From: Streptomyces sp. HD
Lineage (GTDB): Bacteria; Actinomycetota; Actinomycetes; Streptomycetales; Streptomycetaceae
NCBI RefSeq assembly: GCF_028369295.1
Contig: NZ_JAQMYP010000046.1
Location: forward strand, 1 to 64,000
Direction of reading: 5' to 3'
Length of the DNA stretch: 64,000 nt
Part shown: positions 50,938-58,213 of the stretch, piece after piece
Layout: the number at the start of each line of letters is the position of its first letter
How positions within the stretch are numbered: position 1 is the stretch's first letter
The notes under the pieces: model-generated
Databases searched by the model: none
Seen by the model: the letters and a program-made list of their open reading frames with translations, nothing else
Told to the model about the DNA's origin: nothing
Position numbers and translations under genes: made by a program

Positions 50938-51510
50938 ATGTCCGACAAGAACATGCAGGACATTCTCAAGGACCTCATGGGGAATATGGCCGACAACGGA
51001 AAGGAGGCGTTCGACGAAATCCTCAACCGATCCGGGAAGTCGTCGTCCGCCTCCGGTTCCGTCGAGGCCCTGGCCGCGCTCCCCGCGAGCACCCTGGCGG
51101 CCCTGGCCGGCGCCGCCAACCCGGCCGCGCTGCTCGCGGGGGCGGCGGGCAATCCGCTGGCCGCGCTGACGGGGACCGCGGGAGGGGCCGCCAATCCGCT
51201 GGCCGCGCTCACCGGAGCGGCGGGAGCCGCGGGAGCCGCCAACCCGCTCGCCGCCCTCACCGGGGCCGCCGGGGCCGCCAACCCCCTCGCCGCGCTCACG
51301 GGAGGCGCCGCCAACCCGCTGGCTGCGGCGAGCGCGCTCGGCGGGCTCGGGCAACTCGCCGGGGGCATGGGCCAGTTGGCAGGGGGCGTCGGAAACGCCG
51401 CCGAGGGCGTGGGCGACCTGCTCTCGCTGCCGGCCCAGCTCACCCAGCTCCTCGAACTGATCCCGAAGCTCATCCAGGCACTGCAGGGCCAGGCCGGCAA
51501 GGCGGCCTAG
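50938..51510 (+). CDS. Ala/Gly-rich protein with NPLAALTG repeats
   Basis: 190-residue protein with no family that I recognise. Residues 1-35 form a polar amphipathic helix (MQDILKDLMGNMADNGKEAF). Residues about 45-140 are repeats of GAANPLAALTGAAG (about five copies). The end is an amphipathic helix (LPAQLTQLLELIPKLIQALQ). There is no signal peptide or Cys. The ATG at 50938 follows the sigma gene by 22 bp with GAAGGGAA upstream. It could coat a surface or lipid body, or be a scaffold. This is only a guess from the pattern. Confidence 0.85.
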   Translation: MSDKNMQDILKDLMGNMADNGKEAFDEILNRSGKSSSASGSVEALAALPASTLAALAGAANPAALLAGAAGNPLAALTGTAGGAANPLAALTGAAGAAGAANPLAALTGAAGAANPLAALTGGAANPLAAASALGGLGQLAGGMGQLAGGVGNAAEGVGDLLSLPAQLTQLLELIPKLIQALQGQAGKAA

Positions 51511-51525
51511 GCCCACCGGCGGGGC

Positions 51526-51555
51526 GCGTCCGGTTCGCTCGGGGGGACCGGACGC
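51526..51555 (+). terminator. Hairpin between repeat-protein gene and ubiB-like gene
   Basis: Perfect 9-bp stem GCGTCCGGT (51526-51534) and ACCGGACGC (51547-51555) with a 12-base loop. It may lower expression of the downstream kinase gene relative to the repeat protein, acting as a partial terminator or processing signal. Confidence 0.6.
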
Positions 51556-51591
51556 ACCCACCTCCCGCTCTACCTGAGGAGATCACTCACG

Positions 51592-53175
51592 ATGACGTCT
51601 GTCGTCGGGGATCGGCTGCGGCTGGTGGTCAAGGTGCTGGGAAGCCTCGTCGTGGACGAGGTCGGGCAGGCCACGCGGCTGCGCAGACGTACGAGACAGG
51701 GGCAGGCGGGACCGGCCGGAGCCGGGGCCGGCGCGGGCTCCGCCGGAACCTCGACCGGGACCTCCGCAGGGGCCGAGGAGCGGCGGGCCAAGGCCGTGCG
51801 GCATGCCCTGGAGAGTCTCGGCCCCTTCTATGTGAAGCTCGGACAGATTCTGTCGACCCGGCCCGACATGGTGCCGGAGTCGATCCGCGACGAGTTGCAG
51901 AACCTGCACGACCAGGTGGACGTCCAGCCGTTCGCGGTCTTCGAGCCCGTCCTGGCCCGGGACCTCGGGGCCGACTGGAAGCTGCGGTTCGACGACGTCG
52001 ACACCGTCGCCCCGCTCGGCGCCGCCTCCCTCGCCCAGGTCTACAAGGTGACGCTGCCCGGCGGCCGGCCCGCCGTGGTCAAGATCCAGCGCCCCGGCAT
52101 CCGCGAGGGCGTGCTCGCGGACATGGCCCTGATGCGCCGGGCGTCGCGGATCGTGGCCCGGGTCGCGCCCCGGTTCAACGAGGTCATCGACATCGAGGCG
52201 ATGCTCGGCTCCGTCTTCGACGCGATGGAGCCGGAACTGGACTTCACCGGCGAGGCCCGCAACATGGACGAGGCCCGCGAGTACGTACGCCCCTTCCGCA
52301 CACTGGAAGTGCCCAGGGTGCTGCACGCGAGCCCCCGGGTCCTGGTCCAGTCACTGGCCGCGGGGACATCGGTCCGGCATGTCGACCGCGGCCACTTCAC
52401 CGACGCCGAGCGCATCGAGATCGGCAAGGACCTGCTGCGCTTCATGTACCACGGCTACTTCGTGCACCGCGTCTTCCACGCCGATCCGCACGCGGGCAAC
52501 GTCTTCGCGGCGCCGGGCGGCCCGGCGACGCTGATCGACTGGGGCATGGTCGGCCGCCTGGACCGTCGTACCAGTCTCCAACTGCTGCCGCTGTTCATGA
52601 CGTTGGCGCAGAACGACGGGGCCGGGCTCGCGCACCACTGGGCCGAGATGGGCCGGGTGACGTCGTGGTCCAACATGCCGGCGTTCGCCGCCGACATGGC
52701 GGCGTTCGTGCCCAAGGTCTCCCATCTGCCCCTGGAGGACCTGAACTTCGGCGTCTCCCTCACCACCGTGCTCGCGAAGGCGACCAAGCGGGGCATCGGC
52801 TCACCGCCGGCGGTCTCGCTGCTCGGCAAGTCGTTCGCCAACCTGGACGGTTCGGTGCGCTGCCTCGCACCGGAGATCGCCCTGCCGGAGGTGTTCCAGG
52901 GCGAGGTGCCGAAGATCCTCTTCGCGCTGGGCCGGGAGTTCCTGGGGCGGCATCAGTTCGCCCGCAATTCCATGGAGTTGCTGCTGGCCGCGGTCACCAG
53001 TCCGGAGCAGATGCGGGGCGTGCTCGGCGACATCGCCAACCGCCAGTTCGCGTTGCAGGTCCACGAGCCGCGCACCACCGCCGCGATGGGCGGCCAGCGC
53101 CCCACACGCCCGTCCGGCGGCCTCGTCGCCCTGGGCGCGCTGGCCTACCTGATGGCCCGCCGCCGCGCCCACTGA
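51592..53175 (+). CDS. ABC1/UbiB/AarF-family atypical kinase
   Basis: 527-residue protein of the ancient ABC1 family, linked to quinone and lipid metabolism. The family motifs are intact: YVKLGQILSTRPD (KxGQ), PLGAASLAQVY (Ala-rich loop), VVKIQRPG (ATP lysine), HRVFHADPHAGN and TLIDWGM. An Ala/Gly/Thr linker lies at about residues 36-60, and a Cys-poor C-terminal region ends in one short hydrophobic helix (GGLVALGALAYLMARRR). The ATG at 51592 has TGAGGAG. Its coupling to a repeat protein and a halogenase-like enzyme is unusual. Confidence 0.92.
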   Translation: MTSVVGDRLRLVVKVLGSLVVDEVGQATRLRRRTRQGQAGPAGAGAGAGSAGTSTGTSAGAEERRAKAVRHALESLGPFYVKLGQILSTRPDMVPESIRDELQNLHDQVDVQPFAVFEPVLARDLGADWKLRFDDVDTVAPLGAASLAQVYKVTLPGGRPAVVKIQRPGIREGVLADMALMRRASRIVARVAPRFNEVIDIEAMLGSVFDAMEPELDFTGEARNMDEAREYVRPFRTLEVPRVLHASPRVLVQSLAAGTSVRHVDRGHFTDAERIEIGKDLLRFMYHGYFVHRVFHADPHAGNVFAAPGGPATLIDWGMVGRLDRRTSLQLLPLFMTLAQNDGAGLAHHWAEMGRVTSWSNMPAFAADMAAFVPKVSHLPLEDLNFGVSLTTVLAKATKRGIGSPPAVSLLGKSFANLDGSVRCLAPEIALPEVFQGEVPKILFALGREFLGRHQFARNSMELLLAAVTSPEQMRGVLGDIANRQFALQVHEPRTTAAMGGQRPTRPSGGLVALGALAYLMARRRAH

Positions 53176-53245
53176 TCTCTACGACCTCGATGCCCCAGTC
53201 GACCTGCTCGACCACTTGACGATGTTGACCCTACGGAGGTTCCTC

Positions 53246-54133
53246 TTGCCCGAGACCGCACGTCCGCAGCCCTCGTCGGCGCCGGACACCCTTGCCGAGG
53301 GCGCCTCACCGTCGTACGGCCTCTCACGTGTCGCGCTCTGGACGGCCGCCGCGCATGCCGCCGAGTGCGGCCGGGACACGCCGTATGTGCTCGACCCCTG
53401 GGCCGCGGACTTCCTGCACGCGGCGCGGTTCGGCGACGGGCCGCCCGGTGACGGTCCCCTGCAACGGCTGCTGCCCGACTGGGCCGTGGTGCGCACCCGC
53501 TTCTTCGACGAACAGCTGCTCACCGCGTCCCGCTCGGGCTGCCGCCAGGTGGTGCTGCTCGGCGCCGGTCTCGACACGCGCGCGTACCGGCTGCGCTGGC
53601 CGACCGGGGTGCAGGTCTTCGAGGTCGAGGCCCCCGCCGTACTGGACTTCAAGGACCGCGTGCTGGACTGGAGCCGGCCCACCTGCGGGCGGCGCAGCAG
53701 GGTCGACGTCGACCCGACCGGATCCTGGGCCGAGGAACTGGTGGCCACGGGCTTCGATCCACGCCGGCCCACCGCGTGGCTCGCCGAGACACTGCTCTAC
53801 CACCTACGGCCCGAGGCGGTGGAGTCCATCGTCGGCACGATGACGGAACTCTCCGCGCCCGGCAGCACGTTCGGCGCCGAGTGCGTGAACGCCGAGGCCG
53901 CCTCGTCCGCGTTCGTGGCGCCCTTCCTGGAGGCCCTGTCCGCCACCGGCATCGCCTGGCACTGGCAGCTCGCCGAGCCCGAGGGCTGGTGGGCGGAGCA
54001 GGGCTGGGAGGCCCGTGTCGCCGACCTGTTCACGCTGCCGTATGTGGTCGAGCGGCTCTCCCCGTATCTGCCGCTGCTCACGGAGGCCGCCGCCAAGTGC
54101 GTGTTCCTGACGACCGGCACGCTGAGGAAGTGA
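53246..54133 (+). CDS. TIGR00027-type (LCMT-like) SAM methyltransferase
   Basis: 295-residue methyltransferase of the leucine-carboxyl-methyltransferase group. It has SRVALWTAAAHAAECG, YVLDPWAADFL, VVRTRFFDEQLLTAS, VVLLGAGLDTRAYRLRWP (SAM motif) and AETLLYHLRPEAV. Such enzymes often methylate carboxylates or hydroxyls of secondary metabolites. I chose the TTG at 53246, with CGGAGG six bases upstream. Upstream TTG and ATG codons lack this site. It ends just before a strong terminator that separates it from the opposing cluster. Confidence 0.88.
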   Translation: MPETARPQPSSAPDTLAEGASPSYGLSRVALWTAAAHAAECGRDTPYVLDPWAADFLHAARFGDGPPGDGPLQRLLPDWAVVRTRFFDEQLLTASRSGCRQVVLLGAGLDTRAYRLRWPTGVQVFEVEAPAVLDFKDRVLDWSRPTCGRRSRVDVDPTGSWAEELVATGFDPRRPTAWLAETLLYHLRPEAVESIVGTMTELSAPGSTFGAECVNAEAASSAFVAPFLEALSATGIAWHWQLAEPEGWWAEQGWEARVADLFTLPYVVERLSPYLPLLTEAAAKCVFLTTGTLRK

Positions 54134-54174
54134 CCGGTGAAGGAGCAACCGTGGTGAGGCAGTGAACTCGCGAA

Positions 54175-54210
54175 GGGGGAGGCCCGGGCTGTACGGCCCG
54201 GGCCTCCCCC
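54175..54210. terminator. Very strong bidirectional terminator
   Basis: Perfect 15-bp stem GGGGGAGGCCCGGGC (54175-54189) and its complement (54196-54210) closing a 6-base loop, with further pairing possible outside. It separates the plus-strand methyltransferase from the minus-strand cluster. Confidence 0.9.
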
Positions 54211-54253
54211 TCGCTGAGTCCATTTCCCTACGCCCCTGCGTCCGTACGACGCG

Positions 54254-55498
54254 CTACGCCCGCTCCAGTTCCAGCAGTGCCGCCAGCCACAGGTCCGGGA
54301 GTTCGTCGGCGGTGGACAGCGTCTCGTCGTGTACGACCGTGAGGCAGGCGGTGTCGTGCTGGCTCGTGAGGGTCGTGAGGCAGCGGATGCCGGCCGCCAC
54401 GTCGGAGAAGACGGCGGCGCTGCGGGACGTGGCCCCCTGGTGGACCAGGGCGGCACCGAAGTTCACGCTGCTCGCCGGTCCGGCCACGACGTCACCGTTG
54501 ACCATCCGCATGCCGACGCGGGCGCCGAGGGCCCGTGGGGTGGCCGACAGCAGCAGGCGTACGGCGTCGCGGCGCCGGGTCGCGCGCAGACGGGTCGTGG
54601 CCGCGATGACGCGGGCGAGGGCCGGCCGCGGTGACTGCTCGTCACAGGGCAGCAGCAGCCGCGCGGTGACCATCCGGTTGCCGGGGGCGCACTCCTCGCC
54701 GGGCGTCCGGACCGACATGGGGACCGCGACCGGCAGCGGCGGATGGACGGCCCCGGTCGCCTTCATGTGCCAGGTGTGGACGGCGTGCGCGAGGGCGGCG
54801 AGGAAGATGTCGTTGACGGTGCCGCCGTGGGCTCGGCCGATGGCGCGCAGCCTGGCCAGCGGGGTGTGGGTCCGGCAGAGCGTGGTGCGGCCGCTGCTCG
54901 GCCCGTCGAAGGCCGGCTTCGCGGTGGGCGCGCGGAATCCGCCGACGACGTCGCCGAGGGCGTCGGCCAGTCCTCGGGCGGTCGGCCAGGAGGGCCGGTT
55001 GGCGGCAGGGCCGCCGCCGGGGTGGTCGTCGAGGAGGGCCCGGGTCGTGTGGGCGGCACCGACTCCGTCCTGGAAGGCGTGCTCGGAGCGGTAGCAGAGG
55101 CTGTAGCCGCCCGTCGGTCCGTGGACCAGCCACACGTCCCACGACGGCCGTTCGTCCGCGCCCATGGGCCGGTTCAGCATCAGCCGCCCGGCCGCCGCCT
55201 CGTCGGCGCCCTCGGGCAGCCGCGCCTCGTGCACGTGCTGCTCGACGGCGATGCTGTCGACGCGCCGGAGCACCGGGCGGTCCCGTGCGATGCGGTAGCG
55301 CAACGCCGGAATGCGGTGGGCGCGTTCGGCCACGCGCGCGCGTACGGCGTCCAGGGTCGGGGCCGGGCCGTCGAACGCGAACACGAAGACGACCGGCAGC
55401 GGTCTGCCGTGCATCGCCAGGTGATAGGCGACGTCCGCGGTGCCCATACGGAGTGTTGGCGGCAGTGAGCCGTCGGCGCCGAGGGGACGTGGGGGCAT
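54254..55498 (-). CDS. Wax ester synthase/DGAT-like acyltransferase
   Basis: 414-residue protein of the WS/DGAT (condensation-fold) family. SEHAFQDGVGAAHTTRALLD stands where HHxxxDG is expected: the first His is Glu, but the second, catalytic His and Asp-Gly are kept. GTVNDIFLAALAHAVHTWHM is typical too. The family joins acyl-CoA to alcohols, and some members to amines. The ATG at 55498 has GGAGG upstream. The same frame stays open far upstream through a tandem-repeat region, but those residues look non-native. It is the last gene of the minus-strand operon. Confidence 0.85.
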   Translation of the reverse strand: MPPRPLGADGSLPPTLRMGTADVAYHLAMHGRPLPVVFVFAFDGPAPTLDAVRARVAERAHRIPALRYRIARDRPVLRRVDSIAVEQHVHEARLPEGADEAAAGRLMLNRPMGADERPSWDVWLVHGPTGGYSLCYRSEHAFQDGVGAAHTTRALLDDHPGGGPAANRPSWPTARGLADALGDVVGGFRAPTAKPAFDGPSSGRTTLCRTHTPLARLRAIGRAHGGTVNDIFLAALAHAVHTWHMKATGAVHPPLPVAVPMSVRTPGEECAPGNRMVTARLLLPCDEQSPRPALARVIAATTRLRATRRRDAVRLLLSATPRALGARVGMRMVNGDVVAGPASSVNFGAALVHQGATSRSAAVFSDVAAGIRCLTTLTSQHDTACLTVVHDETLSTADELPDLWLAALLELERA

Positions 55499-55856
55499 GG
55501 AGCGACCTCCGTGTGGGTGGGACGTGTTGGCCGGACGTGTCGGTGGGCCTTGGCGAGGGGAGGCGGGTGGGGCCTGTGGGTGGGGCGTGCGGATGACGCC
55601 TGCGGGTGGCGCGTGCGGGTGGGCCTGTGGATGACGCGTGCTGCCGGTGGGGTGCGTGTCAGCGGAGGCGCCGTGTACGGCGCGCCCGGTGTCAGCAGGT
55701 ACGCCGCCTTCGGCGCGACCGGTGACAGCAGGTACGCCGCCTTCGGCGCGACCGGTGACAGCAGGTACGCCGCCTTCGGCGCGACCGGTGACAGCAGGTA
55801 CGCCGCCTTCGGCGCGACCGGTGACAGCAGGTACGCCGCCTTCGGCGCCGCCGGTG
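55499..55856. other. Repeat-filled intergenic region
   Basis: 358 bp between the oxidase and acyltransferase genes. The first half (55500-55670) is G-rich on the plus strand, with loose GTGCGGGTGG-like repeats. The second half is the 33-bp hairpin array. No gene is credible here. Confidence 0.6.
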
Positions 55857-55876
55857 TCAACAGGTACGCCGCGTGG
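55688..55876. repeat. Tandem 33-bp repeat array, each unit with a hairpin
   Basis: Five full units start at 55688, 55721, 55754, 55787 and 55820, with a partial sixth from 55853. Each holds GGTGACAGCAGGTACG, then CGCCG-CCTT-CGGCG, which can fold as a 5-bp stem. The sixth unit contains the stop codon of the oxidase gene, so the array seems to have grown from the gene's 3' end. Confidence 0.9.
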
Positions 55877-57179
55877 CCCGGCCCAGCGCGTCCAGGTAGG
55901 TCCGCAGCAGGGGTCGGCCGGGTCCGTTGACCGGCATGCGTGGGGCGGCCGGGCGGTGCCAGGGCAGGGGGTCCCCGGAGTCCGGCTCGTCCAGGAGCGC
56001 CGCGGCGACGTGGGCGCCGTGGGCCACGGACATCGCCAGGCCATGGCCGCAGCAGCCCCCGATGTACCAGACGTCGGGCAGGCCGTGCACAGTGCCGACG
56101 ACCGGCAGGCCGTCGCCGGTCATGCCGATACGGCCGGACCAGCGGTGGGTGACCGGCAGATGGGCCAGCTCGGGATGGAGCGACCGCACCCAGCGGCCCA
56201 GCCACGCCCAGGCCCGCTCCCGCACGGCACGCAGCCGAGGTGCACCCAGTCCGGCGGGGAGGGTGACGGTGCCACCGCCCGCGACCAGCCCCCCGTCGGG
56301 GAGCGGCCGGAAGTACGGGGCCATCGGCAGGGCGTCGACGACGGCGTACCCCTCGTGCCCGCCCAGTGCCTCGTACGCCGCGTCGCTCACGGGCGCGGTG
56401 GCGACGGCGTACACCTCCAGCGGCAGGACCGTGCCGACCGGCAACCCCACCGACTGCGCCGCGGAGTTGACGGCCAGCACCGCCTGCCCGGCCCGGAGCC
56501 TGCCGTGCGGGAAGACCAGCTCGGTGCCGGCCCGCTCCCCCGCGCGCACCGCAAGCAGCGGGCTGTTCCCATAGAACCGCACGCCCTTGGCCGCGCAGGC
56601 GCGGGCGAGGGCACAGGTCAGGGTGGCCGGGTCGAGGGTGGCGGCGGTGCGGTGCAACAGGCCTGAGGTGTACGGCACGCCCACGCGCGCGCGTACCTGG
56701 GCGCCGGACAGCTCCGGCACGTCCAGGCCCAGCGCGCGGTAGGCCCGGGACTGCCGGTCGAGCGACGCCAGCCCGGCCGGTGCGCGCGTCGCCATGATCT
56801 GCCCGCCGGTCCGCAGCCCGCACGGCACGTCGAGCCGCCCGCACAGGTCGAGGACCGACTGCACCGCCCGTACGCTCGCCAGATGCATCCGGCGTGCGGC
56901 CCAGGGCCCATGACGCCGTACGGCGCGGTCGATCGCCGGCCCGGCCCGCGGGCCCAGCAGACCCGTGCCCCGACCGCTGGCCCCGGCGGCGACGCCCTCG
57001 GCGTCGATCACCGCGATGTCCCGGCCGGGGGCGCGTTCGGCCAGGTGGTAGGCGCAGGCCAGCCCCGCCAGACCGGCCCCGACCACCGCCACGTCCGCCG
57101 TGGGCGTGCCGTGCAGCGGGGGCTGTGCGGGCAGCTCCGCGAGCCCCCAGGCCGGGGTTCCGTACTCCGTCGGCGTCAT
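55857..57179 (-). CDS. DAO-family FAD-dependent oxidoreductase
   Basis: 440-residue flavoenzyme of the D-amino-acid oxidase/glycine oxidase type. It has the dinucleotide motif VAVVGAGLAGLACAYHL, then DAEGVAAGASGRGTGLL (FAD binding), and C-terminal RIGMTGDGLPVVGTVHGLPD and YIGGCCGHGLAMS. Such enzymes oxidise amines or amino acids. The ATG at 57179 overlaps the flavin-reductase stop (ATGA). In this operon it could act on an amine or amino-acid-derived intermediate. The exact step is unknown. Confidence 0.88.
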   Translation of the reverse strand: MTPTEYGTPAWGLAELPAQPPLHGTPTADVAVVGAGLAGLACAYHLAERAPGRDIAVIDAEGVAAGASGRGTGLLGPRAGPAIDRAVRRHGPWAARRMHLASVRAVQSVLDLCGRLDVPCGLRTGGQIMATRAPAGLASLDRQSRAYRALGLDVPELSGAQVRARVGVPYTSGLLHRTAATLDPATLTCALARACAAKGVRFYGNSPLLAVRAGERAGTELVFPHGRLRAGQAVLAVNSAAQSVGLPVGTVLPLEVYAVATAPVSDAAYEALGGHEGYAVVDALPMAPYFRPLPDGGLVAGGGTVTLPAGLGAPRLRAVRERAWAWLGRWVRSLHPELAHLPVTHRWSGRIGMTGDGLPVVGTVHGLPDVWYIGGCCGHGLAMSVAHGAHVAAALLDEPDSGDPLPWHRPAAPRMPVNGPGRPLLRTYLDALGRATRRTC

Positions 57180-57739
57180 CCGGTGCCCTCCGGCCGGAGT
57201 TCGCGCAGCGAGCGGAACCGGCGGTCGTGCCAGAGCAGTGGGCGCCCGCCGCCGACGTGGACGGCGGCGACCTGTCCGACGACCAGGTGGTGGTCGCCGT
57301 AACGGCGTACGTCCGCCACCAGGCACACCGACCAGGCCAGCGCGCCCGCGATGACGGGGACGCCGAGGACCTGCCGGTTGTCCGTGCCGGCGAACCGCTG
57401 GGCGGCGGGGGTCGTCGGGTTCGCGAAGCGGCCGGCCAGGTCGTGCTGTTCCTCCCGCAGCAGATGCACCGCGAAGACGCCGTGCGCCCGGACGGCGGCG
57501 AGGGTGCGGGAGCCGTCGCGCAGGCAGGCCAGGAGCAGGGGCGGGCGGGCCGACAGCGAGGTGACGGCAGAGACCGTCATCCCGAGCGGCCCGTCCTCGC
57601 CCCGGGCCGTCACGACGCTCACTCCGGCGGTCAGTTTGGCGTAGAGGCCGAGACAGCGGGCGGCGCCGGGGCCGGGTTCGTCGTGGAGGGGGTCGTCGTA
57701 CGGGGAGGGGTCAGCCTTGAGCGGTGGCGGCGCACTCAT
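57176..57739 (-). CDS. NAD(P)H:flavin reductase (HpaC/VlmR-like)
   Basis: 187-residue flavin reductase. LTAGVSVVTARGEDGPLGMT, VSAVTSLSARPPLLLACL and FAVHLLREEQHDLAGRFANP are typical of the small component of two-component monooxygenases. It supplies reduced flavin to a partner enzyme. The nearest fitting partner is the dehydrogenase-fold flavoenzyme at 60753-61886. The halogenase-like enzyme is another possible user. Overlaps both neighbours (29 bp with the SRPBCC gene, 4 bp with the oxidase). Confidence 0.93.
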   Translation of the reverse strand: MSAPPPLKADPSPYDDPLHDEPGPGAARCLGLYAKLTAGVSVVTARGEDGPLGMTVSAVTSLSARPPLLLACLRDGSRTLAAVRAHGVFAVHLLREEQHDLAGRFANPTTPAAQRFAGTDNRQVLGVPVIAGALAWSVCLVADVRRYGDHHLVVGQVAAVHVGGGRPLLWHDRRFRSLRELRPEGTG

Positions 57740-58175
57740 CGATCACCTCCGCGCCCACCAGTCCCGCCAGGATGCGGGCGATGTTGGTCCGCAGCGTGGA
57801 CTCGGCCACGGGGTCGAGGATCTCCGCGAGGGTCGGGATGCCGAGGTCGAAGGAGGCGGTGAACACCACCAACGTGCCGCCGTCGCGCGGCTCGCACCGC
57901 CAACTGCCCTCGAAGGTCTGGAAGTCGCCGCTGAGCTGCTCGAAGGTGAGGGAGAGCGTGTCCGGCGCGAACGTGTCGCGTTCCCGCCAGCGCATCAGCC
58001 CGCCGCGGAAGGAGACGGTCCAGTCGGACACCACCGAGCCGTCGGGCAGCGCGTCCACGCGCACGTCGCGCACGGTGTCGGTGAGTTCGGGATAGCGGCG
58101 GAAGTCGGTGATGCGGTGGTAGACGGCGGCCGGTTCCGAGCCGTCGGCGATGGCGTGCAGGACCACATGACGCAT
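57711..58175 (-). CDS. SRPBCC-family (aromatase/cyclase-like) protein
   Basis: 154-residue helix-grip protein. It opens HVVLHAIADGSEPAAVYHRI and has FRRYPELTDTVRDVRVDALP and FEQLSGDFQTFEGSWRCEPR, as in polyketide cyclase/dehydrase-like and coenzyme Q-binding proteins. It probably binds a hydrophobic chain. No polyketide synthase is visible, so it may act on a lipid-like intermediate. The ATG at 58175 is used. It follows the aminotransferase by 38 bp. Confidence 0.85.
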   Translation of the reverse strand: MRHVVLHAIADGSEPAAVYHRITDFRRYPELTDTVRDVRVDALPDGSVVSDWTVSFRGGLMRWRERDTFAPDTLSLTFEQLSGDFQTFEGSWRCEPRDGGTLVVFTASFDLGIPTLAEILDPVAESTLRTNIARILAGLVGAEVIDECAATAQG

Positions 58176-58213
58176 GGGGGGTTCGGTTCCTTTCCGGGAA
58201 GGGGGCTCCCTGA

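Noticed and set aside
55688..55876. CRISPR array
   Set aside because: Units are contiguous with no spacers, contain an internal hairpin and derive from a gene end. No cas gene is present.
55180..56844. Minus-strand open frame through the 33-bp array (APKAAYLLSPV repeats)
   Set aside because: It is a shifted frame across two real genes. The repeats are DNA-level and read open in several frames because 33 is divisible by three.
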